A stretch of DNA of 20,959 nucleotides, taken from the NCBI RefSeq assembly GCF_916618915.1, contig NZ_CAKAKE010000002.1:1-20959 (forward strand). The letters run 5' to 3'. Below are positions 1 through 6,253 of this stretch, piece after piece. Numbering within the stretch: the first letter of the stretch is position 1; the number at the start of each line of letters is the position of its first letter. The stretch comes from Stenotrophomonas sp. Marseille-Q4652 (GTDB taxonomy: Bacteria; Pseudomonadota; Gammaproteobacteria; Xanthomonadales; Xanthomonadaceae). The position numbers were made by a program, and so were the translations under genes. The notes below the pieces were generated by a model. It did no database searches, had not been told where the DNA came from, and was given only the letters and a program-made list of their open reading frames with translations.

Positions 1-6
1 AGCGAA

Positions 7-243
7 ATGGAAGAAGACACCCGCAGCTGGGAAATCCGGATTTGGGAAGGCGTGGTGAGGTTCCACCGTGAGCACCCGTTCAAGGCCGGTTTTCTGGGCT
101 TGGGGCTGTGCGGCCTGGCCGCTCTGCATTGGCGCTACCCCCTGGCCGTCCTGTTCATTTTCTGGCTCCGCGCCCAGCCCTTGCCCGCCCTGTTGTTCGG
201 CTCCGTCGTTGGCGGGGCCGCGATGTTGCTCGGTTCGCCCTGA
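7..243 (+). CDS. small membrane protein, transfer-operon associated (possibly 5'-partial)
   Basis: A 78-residue product. A soluble charged N-terminus of about 25 residues is followed by two or three hydrophobic stretches (about residues 27-40, 44-54 and 58-76), so it is probably an inner-membrane protein. The reading frame is open to the left edge of the window, so the ATG used here may be internal to a longer gene. It lies 33 bases upstream of the IcmV/TraX-like gene on the same strand and is presumably co-transcribed with it. In IncI-type plasmids this position lies within the traV-traW-traX-traY block, but I recognise no specific family. The function is unknown; a transfer-apparatus accessory role is inferred only from position. 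Confidence 0.6.
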   Translation: MEEDTRSWEIRIWEGVVRFHREHPFKAGFLGLGLCGLAALHWRYPLAVLFIFWLRAQPLPALLFGSVVGGAAMLLGSP

Positions 244-276
244 CGTTTCAACCCACCCCACCAAGCGAGAACCCCC

Positions 277-786
277 ATGTTTCGATATGTCAAAACCAAG
301 GTAGCCAACGGGGCCAAGCGCTCCACCCGCTACGCCGGCAAGGTCGTGAACGCGGCCGAGATTGCCGAGACCGCCAGCGCCACCACCGGAATGCTTCGCC
401 AGTTCTGGGAAAGCCGCAAAGGCACCGACCGGCGCGAGACTTTCCAGAACGCCGTGGAGCGCCGCGGCCTGACCCAAGACGACTTGCGGGCTCTCCACCG
501 CCAGCACTCCATCGTTGCGCACCTGACATTTTTCTTTGCCTGCGTAGCCATCGCCATGGGCGCTTGGCACTACGCCCAGGGCTCCCTGCCAGGCGCCCTG
601 GCTGGTTTCGGTGCGCTGATGGCCCTTCTGGGCTACTTCCTCCGCGCCGGCTTCCGCGCGGCGCAGATTGAGCGCCGCGACCTGTTCCCGTTCCAAGACT
701 ACCTGCGCTCTCCCCTGAGCTGGCTTCCGGCGCTGTCGCTGCCGGCCCAGGGGAAGGCTGTGACCAAGGCGGTGCGCCATGACTGA
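277..786 (+). CDS. traX: IcmV/TraX-like type IVB secretion protein
   Basis: A 169-residue protein with a soluble N-terminal half and two adjacent transmembrane helices (about residues 80-100 and 104-126), followed by a short basic/aromatic tail. This layout, the LTQDDLRALHRQHS region before the first helix, the QIERRDLFPF stretch after the second, and the position directly in front of a dotA-like gene match Legionella IcmV (about 150 residues) and the TraX protein of IncI plasmids such as R64. IcmV acts with DotA in the inner membrane of Dot/Icm-type systems. The stop overlaps the start of the DotA/TraY gene by 8 bases, so the two are translationally coupled. The family call rests on remembered IcmV sequence plus synteny; the upstream spacing of 33 bases suggests one operon with the preceding gene. 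Confidence 0.65.
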   Translation: MFRYVKTKVANGAKRSTRYAGKVVNAAEIAETASATTGMLRQFWESRKGTDRRETFQNAVERRGLTQDDLRALHRQHSIVAHLTFFFACVAIAMGAWHYAQGSLPGALAGFGALMALLGYFLRAGFRAAQIERRDLFPFQDYLRSPLSWLPALSLPAQGKAVTKAVRHD

Positions 787-3463
787 GTCCACCCGGCTGG
801 CGCGTATGCCGCGCCCCACACTCAAAGAGCGCGTGGAATACCGCGACACCGCCGACGCGGTGAGCGAGTTCCGCGAGACTGCAGAAGCCATCGGCCGCAC
901 CCCGGCCGATTGCCTGCGCGAAGCCGCCCGCGACTGGACGGCTAAAACCAAAGCCGTTTACGGCTTGGCGCCCTACCTGCTGTTGCTGGTGAGCCTGTTC
1001 CTGCCAGGCCTGGCCATGGCCGGCCCGTTCGACGTGCCGGACAGTGACCTGTCTAAAAAGCTGTTCCTGGACAACCTCTTTCCCGAGCTGACCGGCGGCG
1101 GCGGCGGCAGCCCGCTGGGCGCAGCCGTGGGCATGTTCAACACCGCCGTGCTCATCGTGGCCGGGATCCTGGTGATGTATACGCTCATCGCCGGCACGCT
1201 CTCGACCGCGCACGACGGCGAAATGCTGGGCAAGAAGTGGTCCAGCCTGTGGCTGCCCATCCGCACCACCCTGGGCGCGGCCGCCATTCTGCCAACCATG
1301 GGCGGCTTTAGCGTCATCCAGGCCATCGTGATTTGGCTGGCCCTCCAGGGCGTTGGCATTGCCAACTCCGTCTGGGGCGCCTACGCCGACAACCCGCTCC
1401 AGGGCGCGGCCTACGTGCCGCCGTCCGAAGTCCGCCAGCTTGAGAAAATTGCCGGGCAAATGTTCCTGCAGCACGTGTGCCGGGCTGGCCTGGAACAAGC
1501 CGAAGCCAATACTGACATGAGCCAGCTTCAAGGCGTTGGCCTGCGCTCCTGGAAGGCCACCCGCCAGACCACGGACAACGACAACGTGATGGCCTGGAAC
1601 TACGTGACCAGCTGGGGCTTTTCCTGCGGCACGATGATGATTCACAAGCCCAAGCGCGGGGACTTTGCTACCGACGCGAGCAGCGCGGCGGCCCGCAACC
1701 TGGTAGACCCATACGCCATTGCTCAAGGCGTGTTTCCAGCCCACGTGTCGGCGCTCACGGCCATGGACGCGCGCATGTCAGCCCTGGCTGACCGGTTTGT
1801 GGCGGCTCCCACCATGGGCGCCGGCGATGACACGGTGAACGGGCCCGCGGTGACGGCTGAAATCAAAGCCGCGGCCGTGGCCTACTCGCAGACCATCAAG
1901 CAGGCGTCGCAGTCCCAGGCCAACGTCCTCCAGTCCGACGACTTCAAGCAAGCGCTGCAGCAAGACGGCTGGGTCATGGCCGGCGCGTTCTACACCAAGC
2001 TGGCCCACGCCTTGGACTCGATCTCTTCGGCCACCAGCCGGTCGGCCCAGCTGTCAGTCCAGGGCGAGTTCCCGAAGGCACTCCCCGACGTCCAACTGCG
2101 CTGGGCCGAAGCCAGCGCGGCGCTGCGTGATGTGACCAGCCCAGGCGCCCACACCGTGGGCAGCGAGCAGGGCGGCAACATCATGGACAAGCTGCTGACC
2201 GTGGTGCTAGACAGTGCCCGCGACGTGGATCCGGAAGGCATGTCTGGCCATCCCCTGATTGCCACCAAGAACACCGGCGAGTCCATGAAGTCCTGGGGCA
2301 TTGGTATCTACACCGTGGGCGCCGTGGTGGTGGCTGCTGCCGGCGTTATCGCCGGTAACGTCGCCGGCAAAGGCCTGGGCACTGACACCGCCTTACTGGC
2401 CCTGACTGACATTCTTTCCACTCCGCTGTTTGCCCTGGTCGGCCCCCTGATTTTGATGGGCGCCGTGCTCTCCAGCGTCATCCCCATGCTGCCTTTCATT
2501 CTCTGGGTGGGCGTGGTCCTGGGCTGGATTGTCCTGGTGACCGAGGCCGTCATTGCCGCGCCGCTCTGGGCCGTGGCCCACATGGCCCCGGACGGTGACG
2601 GCGTGGTGGGCCGCGGTGGCCAGGGTTACATGCTGGTGCTGTCGTTGACCCTGCGCCCGGCGCTCATGGTCCTGGGTCTGATTTGTGCCATCGCCATCCT
2701 GGTCCCCGTCGGCGAATGGCTCAACTCCACCTTTGCTCACGTGTTCCGCCTGAACGTCATGCAGGACAACCCGAGCTGGGGCGGCTTCATCAACATCCTG
2801 ATGGGCCTGGCCATCTACTCCACGCTGATGGTCACGGTGATGACCAAGATTTTCAGCCTCATCCACGTCATTCCCGACAACGTGCTGCGCTGGATTGGCG
2901 GCGGGGTGGACAACATGCTGGGCCAGAACGCTCAACCCCTGGCCGGTGCGGTTGAAGGCCAGTCCACCAACCTCCTGGGCGCCGGTGTGGCCGCCGGTGC
3001 GGTCACCAACCAGCTGGGTAACAAGGTGGCGGCGGCAGCCCGTGAGCACGCTGGAAGACAGAGGCGCGAGGAAGAGAACAACGAGCGTCAGAACAGCAAG
3101 CTGGTGGAAGACTTGGAGCAGTCCCGAGAAAAGGCCTGGGAGGCCAACGACCGGGCCGAAGAGCGCGGATCCGTCTCTAACTATGAGCGCGCTTTCGACG
3201 CCGAGGCACGCCACGGCCAGGCCGCTTTGAACGTGGCCGGCAGGATGGACGCAGGCTTTGGCCAGCGTCTGGCCCAGGCTCGCCAAGCCGACGCCGGCAC
3301 CGGCGGCACCCAGGCCCAAGATGAGCTGATTGCCTCAGAAGCCAGCACCGCCCCGGACGCCAAGCCCTACCAGCAGGCGCTGGCCGAGGCCCAGCGTGCG
3401 TTTGCCAAGGCTGAGCGCAACGCCCAGGCCGCCAAGAAGGCAGCCGAGCCGGAGGATGAGTAA
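779..3463 (+). CDS. traY: DotA/TraY family type IVB conjugation protein
   Basis: An 894-residue polytopic inner-membrane protein of the DotA/TraY family, a large component of type IVB secretion and IncI-type conjugation. A hydrophobic segment at residues 64-82 ending in AMA|GPFD looks like a signal sequence or first helix. It is preceded by about 60 charged residues that DotA signal sequences normally lack. Further helices lie at about 113-138, 160-200 and a dense cluster at about 505-720, including the PLFALVGPLILMGAVL, LPFILWVGVVLGWIVL and LRPALMVLGLICAIAIL stretches and an IFSLIHVIPDNVLRWIGG region typical of the family. The last 150 residues are strongly charged, predicted coiled coil and cytoplasmic. 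The start overlaps the TraX-like gene; the stop overlaps the next start by one base (TAATG). The family call is confident. Confidence 0.9.
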   Translation: MTESTRLARMPRPTLKERVEYRDTADAVSEFRETAEAIGRTPADCLREAARDWTAKTKAVYGLAPYLLLLVSLFLPGLAMAGPFDVPDSDLSKKLFLDNLFPELTGGGGGSPLGAAVGMFNTAVLIVAGILVMYTLIAGTLSTAHDGEMLGKKWSSLWLPIRTTLGAAAILPTMGGFSVIQAIVIWLALQGVGIANSVWGAYADNPLQGAAYVPPSEVRQLEKIAGQMFLQHVCRAGLEQAEANTDMSQLQGVGLRSWKATRQTTDNDNVMAWNYVTSWGFSCGTMMIHKPKRGDFATDASSAAARNLVDPYAIAQGVFPAHVSALTAMDARMSALADRFVAAPTMGAGDDTVNGPAVTAEIKAAAVAYSQTIKQASQSQANVLQSDDFKQALQQDGWVMAGAFYTKLAHALDSISSATSRSAQLSVQGEFPKALPDVQLRWAEASAALRDVTSPGAHTVGSEQGGNIMDKLLTVVLDSARDVDPEGMSGHPLIATKNTGESMKSWGIGIYTVGAVVVAAAGVIAGNVAGKGLGTDTALLALTDILSTPLFALVGPLILMGAVLSSVIPMLPFILWVGVVLGWIVLVTEAVIAAPLWAVAHMAPDGDGVVGRGGQGYMLVLSLTLRPALMVLGLICAIAILVPVGEWLNSTFAHVFRLNVMQDNPSWGGFINILMGLAIYSTLMVTVMTKIFSLIHVIPDNVLRWIGGGVDNMLGQNAQPLAGAVEGQSTNLLGAGVAAGAVTNQLGNKVAAAAREHAGRQRREEENNERQNSKLVEDLEQSREKAWEANDRAEERGSVSNYERAFDAEARHGQAALNVAGRMDAGFGQRLAQARQADAGTGGTQAQDELIASEASTAPDAKPYQQALAEAQRAFAKAERNAQAAKKAAEPEDE

Positions 3464-3795
3464 TGGCCTTTGAAATCACTCCCCGCCACGAACAGGAGCG
3501 CCTGCGGGCGCTCTACCAAAAGCACGTTGACCAGGTGATGGAACACCTGGCCAAGAACGGGCCCCCGCAGGTGCGGGCGGCACTGGAGAACTGGCACCCT
3601 ACCGCCTACGCGATTGAAGCCGAGGCCAGGCGTTTGAAAGCCGCCCGCCAGGAGGCCGAGGCCCTGCCGGGCCAGTGCGAAGCCATGGCCGAGAAGCGGG
3701 CCAGGGAGCGGGAGCGCCTGGAGCGTCGGGCGTATGCCCAGCGCGAGCGCGAGCGCTTCACGGCAGAACAGGACCGGAGGAACCGGAATGTATGA
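3463..3795 (+). CDS. charged coiled-coil protein of unknown function
   Basis: A 110-residue soluble protein rich in Glu, Arg and Ala. From about residue 50 to the end it reads as one continuous helix or coiled coil (repeated AEARRLKAAR, EKRARERERLERRA patterns). There is no signal peptide and no membrane segment. The start codon shares one base with the DotA/TraY stop, and the 3' end overlaps the following start by 8 bases, so it is part of the coupled transfer operon. In R64 the gene after traY is the entry-exclusion gene excA; position alone suggests a comparable or accessory role, but I see no sequence support for exclusion. Its charged helix could pair with the C-terminal coiled coil of the upstream DotA/TraY protein (inference). 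Confidence 0.7.
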   Translation: MAFEITPRHEQERLRALYQKHVDQVMEHLAKNGPPQVRAALENWHPTAYAIEAEARRLKAARQEAEALPGQCEAMAEKRARERERLERRAYAQRERERFTAEQDRRNRNV

Positions 3796-4117
3796 TATTA
3801 TATCATATAATATGAAAGGGATGGAGCAGCTACCGCCACCGCCCGGCGTCGAAACCCTGGCCAGGCTTCGCCGGTCCGAGGGCTACCAGTGCGTTCTGGA
3901 AGCCTTGGAGCCCCGCCCGCGTCCTGCGGAGCTGGCCCAGGCCCTGGAGGCTGCCGCTCTTTATGGGAACGCCCCCGGTGTGCTGGCTCTGCTGGAAGCC
4001 GGCGTGCCGGCCACGGCCGACGCCCTGGAGGCGGCCCTTCGCAGTGTCCACCCCACGGGCTTGGCGTCGGCGCGTTTGCTGTTCGACGCCGGCGCCCGCC
4101 TCCACCGGCTTCATTGA
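3788..4117 (+). CDS. short ankyrin-like protein
   Basis: A 109-residue product starting at the ATG at 3788, chosen because GGAGG at 3776-3780 lies 7 bases upstream. Residues 2-9 (YDIISYNM) are encoded by an A/T-rich palindromic block quite unlike the rest of the gene. From about residue 40 the sequence shows two degenerate ankyrin-type helix pairs (LEAAALYGNAPGVLALLEAG and LEAALRSVHPTGLASARLLF, followed by DAGARL). No signal peptide is seen. The gene overlaps the preceding coiled-coil gene by 8 bases and is the last gene before an intrinsic terminator. Ankyrin repeats mediate protein-protein contacts, so a role as adaptor or modulator is possible; the partner is unknown. Confidence 0.7.
   Translation: MYDIISYNMKGMEQLPPPPGVETLARLRRSEGYQCVLEALEPRPRPAELAQALEAAALYGNAPGVLALLEAGVPATADALEAALRSVHPTGLASARLLFDAGARLHRLH
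3791..3815. repeat. A/T-rich palindromic element a (family of six)
   Basis: A 25-base block made almost only of A and T, within GC-rich DNA. It contains two overlapping inverted repeats: TATGATA-TTA-TATCATA (3791-3807) and TCATA-TAA-TATGA (3803-3815). It lies inside codons 2-10 of the ankyrin-like gene, directly after its start codon. It shares the ATGATATTAT and CATATAATAT words with the promoter blocks at 4231, 4879, 9650 and 13998 and the block at 4496. No TTGAC box precedes this copy. Confidence 0.75.
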
Positions 4118-4145
4118 CCCTTTTCCCCTGGCTGTTCCAGCCCTT

Positions 4146-4169
4146 GCCGCCCTACGGGGCGGCCTTTTT
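4146..4169 (+). terminator. intrinsic terminator of the transfer operon
   Basis: A perfect 7-bp stem (GCCGCCC at 4146-4152, GGGCGGC at 4157-4163) with a TACG loop, then C and five T (4165-4169). It lies 28 bases after the stop of the ankyrin-like gene, so it ends the operon that contains traX and traY. Confidence 0.9.
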
Positions 4170-4220
4170 ATGAGCCCGGACGAAGATTCAAAAGTGTCTG
4201 GTTTCTCACACTTCTGGGGC

Positions 4221-4248
4221 TTGACGGCAATAGCATATAATATAATAT
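4221..4248 (+). promoter_or_regulatory. A/T-block promoter b
   Basis: TTGACG (4221-4226), a 16-base spacer and TAATAT (4243-4248) form a sigma70-type promoter in front of the 66-residue gene. The A/T block runs to about 4255 and ends in ATATGATATTA, the word shared with elements a, c and e. The predicted transcription start is near 4255, giving a leader of about 20 bases before the start codon at 4275. Confidence 0.7.
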
Positions 4249-4274
4249 GATATTACCACAACGGAGACACCCCC

Positions 4275-4475
4275 ATGAACAAGCTCGCTTCCACCACTGC
4301 CACCGCTTCGACCGTTCCGGTCCTGCGCTACGAAACCGCCGTCAATCCGGTGGCCCGCGAGCGCGAGCAGCGCGCCCGCCAGCAGCTGCGCGCCCCTGAC
4401 GCCTGCTATCGCGCCGCCGCCCGGGCCATGCCCGAAGCCGAAGCCCTGGCCCTGCTGGCCAGCTGGGAGAAGTGA
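4275..4475 (+). CDS. small protein of unknown function
   Basis: A 66-residue soluble product. The first 20 residues are rich in Thr, Ala and Ser; the rest is a charged helix rich in Arg, Glu and Ala. No membrane segment and no recognisable domain. GGAG at 4264-4267 serves as the ribosome-binding site (7-base spacing to the ATG). It is the first gene behind promoter b and is followed after one base by the 122-residue membrane protein gene, so the two form an operon ended by the hairpin at 4848. I do not recognise the family. Codon use and GC-rich third positions match the neighbours, which supports it being real. Confidence 0.65.
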   Translation: MNKLASTTATASTVPVLRYETAVNPVAREREQRARQQLRAPDACYRAAARAMPEAEALALLASWEK

Positions 4476-4476
4476 G

Positions 4477-4845
4477 ATGACCCCCAAGCCTAACACTATT
4501 ATATCATATTATATGACCTCATACGACAAAGACCCCGCCTGGCTCCAGTGGCTTGCCCGCGGAATGGAAGCCCTGGAGAACCTGGACGAGAACCCGGACA
4601 CCTGGCCGCGCCGTCTGGCCTGGTTGTTGCTCCTGCCGGTGCTGATGGCCATGCCGCTCCTGCGGGGCGTGCTGGTGAGCCTGGAGGCCGTGGCCCAATT
4701 CCTGATGAAACGCCCAAAGCGTGACTTCAAGCGCAACCCGGTAAGCCCTGCCTTCTGGCGCTTCCTCGCAGTGCTTCTGAGCGCAACAGCTGCGTGCTGG
4801 GTGATTGTCGCCCTGCGGGCCCTGGAGATCCTGGAACCGCTCTAA
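4477..4845 (+). CDS. small two-helix membrane protein
   Basis: A 122-residue protein with two hydrophobic helices, about residues 48-68 (LLLLPVLMAMPLLRGVLVSL region) and 96-114 (FLAVLLSATAACWVIVAL), joined by a basic loop, so probably an inner-membrane protein. The start used lies one base after the previous stop; an alternative ATG at 4514 would give a protein beginning MTSYDKDP. With the longer start, residues 7-12 (TIISYY) are encoded by A/T element f, mirroring the gene at 3788, where an A/T block encodes IISYNM just after the start. Stop TAA at 4843-4845 is immediately followed by a terminator hairpin. No known family recognised; proximity to parA and the transfer genes gives no specific role. 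Confidence 0.7.
   Translation: MTPKPNTIISYYMTSYDKDPAWLQWLARGMEALENLDENPDTWPRRLAWLLLLPVLMAMPLLRGVLVSLEAVAQFLMKRPKRDFKRNPVSPAFWRFLAVLLSATAACWVIVALRALEILEPL
4496..4516. repeat. A/T-rich palindromic element f (degenerate promoter-like copy)
   Basis: An A/T-rich block with the inverted repeat TCATA-TTA-TATGA (4504-4516), the reverse complement of the 3803-3815 repeat in element a. With the preceding bases it aligns to promoter c: CTAACACTAT here against TTGACACTAT there, and CATAT later, about 16 of 20 bases equal. The -35 box is lost here, and the block lies inside the 122-residue gene. Confidence 0.65.
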
Positions 4846-4847
4846 CC

Positions 4848-4874
4848 CAAGCCCCCACTGCGCTAGGGGGCTTG
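4848..4874 (+). terminator. terminator hairpin fused to promoter c
   Basis: A perfect 9-bp inverted repeat (CAAGCCCCC at 4848-4856, GGGGGCTTG at 4866-4874) with the loop ACTGCGCTA, starting two bases after the stop of the 122-residue gene. There is no long T run; the downstream arm runs directly into the -35 box (TTGACA at 4872). A near-identical hairpin occurs at 13968-13994. Confidence 0.7.
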
Positions 4875-4899
4875 ACACTATAATAGCATATGATATTAT
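4872..4899 (+). promoter_or_regulatory. A/T-block promoter c of the parA operon
   Basis: TTGACA (4872-4877), a 16-base A/T-rich spacer and TATTAT (4894-4899). This is a strong sigma70-type promoter about 45 bases upstream of the 42-residue gene that heads the parA operon. It aligns without gaps to promoter e at 13992. The -35 box overlaps the end of the preceding terminator stem, so termination of the upstream operon and initiation of this one are physically merged. Confidence 0.75.
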
Positions 4900-4942
4900 A
4901 TTTCCACCCTGGAAACCCCAGGCTTGAACCGAGAGAACCGCC

Positions 4943-5071
4943 ATGAACCGCTCAAAGAACCGCCGCCGTAACGCAAACGCCTCCTTCCTGGTGCTGCTGC
5001 CCCTGGCTGCGCTGGGCGGTCCCGTCCTGGCTGGTGCGGTTTTCCTGTTCTCCGGCCTGAACTTCTTCTGA
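4943..5071 (+). CDS. 42-residue single-pass membrane peptide
   Basis: Reading from ATG 4943 gives 42 residues: a basic N-terminus (MNRSKNRRRNANA), then a continuous hydrophobic helix from about residue 14 to the end (SFLVLLPLAALGGPVLAGAV, then FLFSGLNFF). The basic N-terminus predicts an N-in orientation. It is the first gene after promoter c, with a weak purine-rich ribosome-binding site (GAGAG), and it ends 10 bases before parA. A short membrane peptide leading a parA operon could be a leader, a toxin-like peptide or a membrane anchor for the partition complex; nothing in the sequence decides between these. It is short enough to be missed by gene callers, but its spacing and promoter position support it. 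Confidence 0.55.
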   Translation: MNRSKNRRRNANASFLVLLPLAALGGPVLAGAVFLFSGLNFF

Positions 5072-5081
5072 GGACACAACC

Positions 5082-5789
5082 ATGATGAGCCCCGCCAAAC
5101 CAGCACTCGGTAAAACAATCAGCATTGCCAATGCCAAAGGTGGCGTGGGCAAGAGCACCTGCACCCTGTTCACCGCCGGCGCCCTGGCCGCGGCCGGCCA
5201 CAAAGTCCAGGTGGTAGACCTGGACGGGCAGGGCTCCAGCCTCATCTGGGCGGCCAACCGCGCCCAGATGGGCAGGGCCCCGGCCTTCGATGTGACCCGC
5301 GCTCCCGCGCCCGGCTACGACTGGACGGTTTACGACCACCCCCCGGGCCTGCCCCAAAAGGTCAACACGCGCGCTCACGTGGTGCTGGTGCCCACCTTCC
5401 TGGCCCTGTTCGACCTGGCGGCCACTGGCAGCTTTGTGAAGGACCTCCACCAGGCCGGCCAGCGCTTCCTGGTGGTGCCCAACCGGTATGAAAAGGTTTC
5501 CGGTCACATCAGTGCCCTGACTGAGCTTTTCCCCGAGGGCCATCCCTACCTCAAGAAGCACTCCAGCATTCAGACCGGCATTTTTAACGGCGTGACCCCC
5601 TACGACGAGAAGAGCGGGATCCGCGACGCGCTGGTTATCCGTCAGCACTTCGATGAAGTCATGGACCACCTGGTGGCCCTGCTGACCGACCCCAGCCGTC
5701 AGTTGCCCTACACAGAACTGGTGAAGCTGGCGGAACAGGAGAAGGCCAAGCTGGCCACCGCCCAAGCCCCCAACGCCCCATTGTTTTAA
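5082..5789 (+). CDS. parA: ParA family partition ATPase
   Basis: A 235-residue P-loop ATPase of the ParA/MinD family. The deviant Walker A motif KGGVGKST lies at residues 19-26, the switch I region DLDGQGSS at 46-53 and the switch II region YDHPPG at 84-89. There is no N-terminal helix-turn-helix extension, so it is the short ParA form (type Ib-like), which typically pairs with a small ribbon-helix-helix protein rather than a full ParB. ParA uses ATP-dependent nucleoid binding to separate plasmid copies. AGGA at 5070-5073 precedes the start, which may be ATG 5082 or 5085. It is followed after 12 bases by the 110-residue RHH-like gene, its likely partner, and is transcribed from promoter c. 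Confidence 0.9.
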   Translation: MMSPAKPALGKTISIANAKGGVGKSTCTLFTAGALAAAGHKVQVVDLDGQGSSLIWAANRAQMGRAPAFDVTRAPAPGYDWTVYDHPPGLPQKVNTRAHVVLVPTFLALFDLAATGSFVKDLHQAGQRFLVVPNRYEKVSGHISALTELFPEGHPYLKKHSSIQTGIFNGVTPYDEKSGIRDALVIRQHFDEVMDHLVALLTDPSRQLPYTELVKLAEQEKAKLATAQAPNAPLF

Positions 5790-5801
5790 GGAACCGCACG
5801 C

Positions 5802-6134
5802 ATGACCACCAAGAAGACCCCCATGAGCTGGGCTCAGAAGCTGGAAGGCCTGGCCCCCACCATCGAAAAAGTGGCCTTTCAGCCCACCGCTGCCGCTTTC
5901 GACCACAAGCTCCACCCGGCTGCCCATGGCGCGCCCCGCGCCGTGGTGAAAGCCAAGGTTCGCGCCGCCCAGGGTGCCCAGGGCGTGCTGGTGCGCGTGC
6001 CCACCGCCACCCTGGAGCGCTTGAAGGCCCACACCGTGGGCAGCCATACGGTTTCCATCGTGGCGCTGGCCGATTGGGCCTTGGACTACCTGGAGCAGAC
6101 CGGGCAGGCCATTGAAACCAATGAGAAGGAGTGA
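5802..6134 (+). CDS. putative ParA partner, ribbon-helix-helix-like DNA-binding protein
   Basis: A 110-residue basic protein placed directly after parA with the ribosome-binding site AAGGAA. The last 45 residues fit a ribbon-helix-helix pattern: a short strand (VLVRVP, about 66-71), helix A (TATLERLKAHTVG) and helix B (VSIVALADWALDYLEQ). The same region is recognisably related to the RHH protein encoded at 13645-13914 (shared VALxDWALxxLE). In type Ib partition systems such a protein binds the centromere and represses the operon. The N-terminal 60 residues are basic and probably flexible. Candidate binding sites are the hairpin and CCCAC sites directly downstream (6128-6213). The RHH call is by pattern, not by search. 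Confidence 0.65.
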   Translation: MTTKKTPMSWAQKLEGLAPTIEKVAFQPTAAAFDHKLHPAAHGAPRAVVKAKVRAAQGAQGVLVRVPTATLERLKAHTVGSHTVSIVALADWALDYLEQTGQAIETNEKE

Positions 6135-6154
6135 CGTGGGAAACCCGTCACTCC
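6128..6154 (+). terminator. 9-bp hairpin over the end of the partition operon
   Basis: GGAGTGACG (6128-6136) and CGTCACTCC (6146-6154) form a perfect 9-bp stem with a 9-base loop, overlapping the stop codon of the RHH-like gene. There is no T run after it, so it may be an mRNA-stabilising hairpin or a DNA palindrome recognised by the partition protein rather than a classical terminator. Confidence 0.6.
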
Positions 6155-6213
6155 CCACAATCCCACCCCTGTAATTTAGTCTTAATTTGTGGGTTGACAC
6201 CCACAAGACCCAC
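6154..6213. repeat. cluster of CCCACAA/TTGTGGG sites (candidate operator or parS)
   Basis: CCCAC occurs at 6154, 6162, 6200 and 6209 and GTGGG at 6136 and 6189, six copies in about 78 bases. The longer word CCCACAA/TTGTGGG occurs three times (6154, 6187, 6200). Two of these form the perfect palindrome TTGTGGGT-TGAC-ACCCACAA at 6187-6206, which covers the -35 box of the next gene's promoter. Confidence 0.65.
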
Positions 6214-6221
6214 GCTAATTT
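6194..6221 (+). promoter_or_regulatory. promoter of the coiled-coil/ankyrin operon
   Basis: TTGACA (6194-6199), a 16-base spacer and TAATTT (6216-6221), about 32 bases upstream of ATG 6254. The -35 box lies in the centre of the 6187-6206 palindrome, so a protein bound there would block RNA polymerase. This promoter lacks the A/T block of promoters b-e. Confidence 0.6.
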
Positions 6222-6253
6222 GAATTCATCCCCCTGGTTAGGAGCGTTACCCA

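Noticed and set aside
290..1744. Long open frame of 484 codons on the minus strand
   Set aside because: It lies opposite the DotA/TraY and TraX-like genes, has no ribosome-binding site and has a composition typical of antisense frames in GC-rich DNA.
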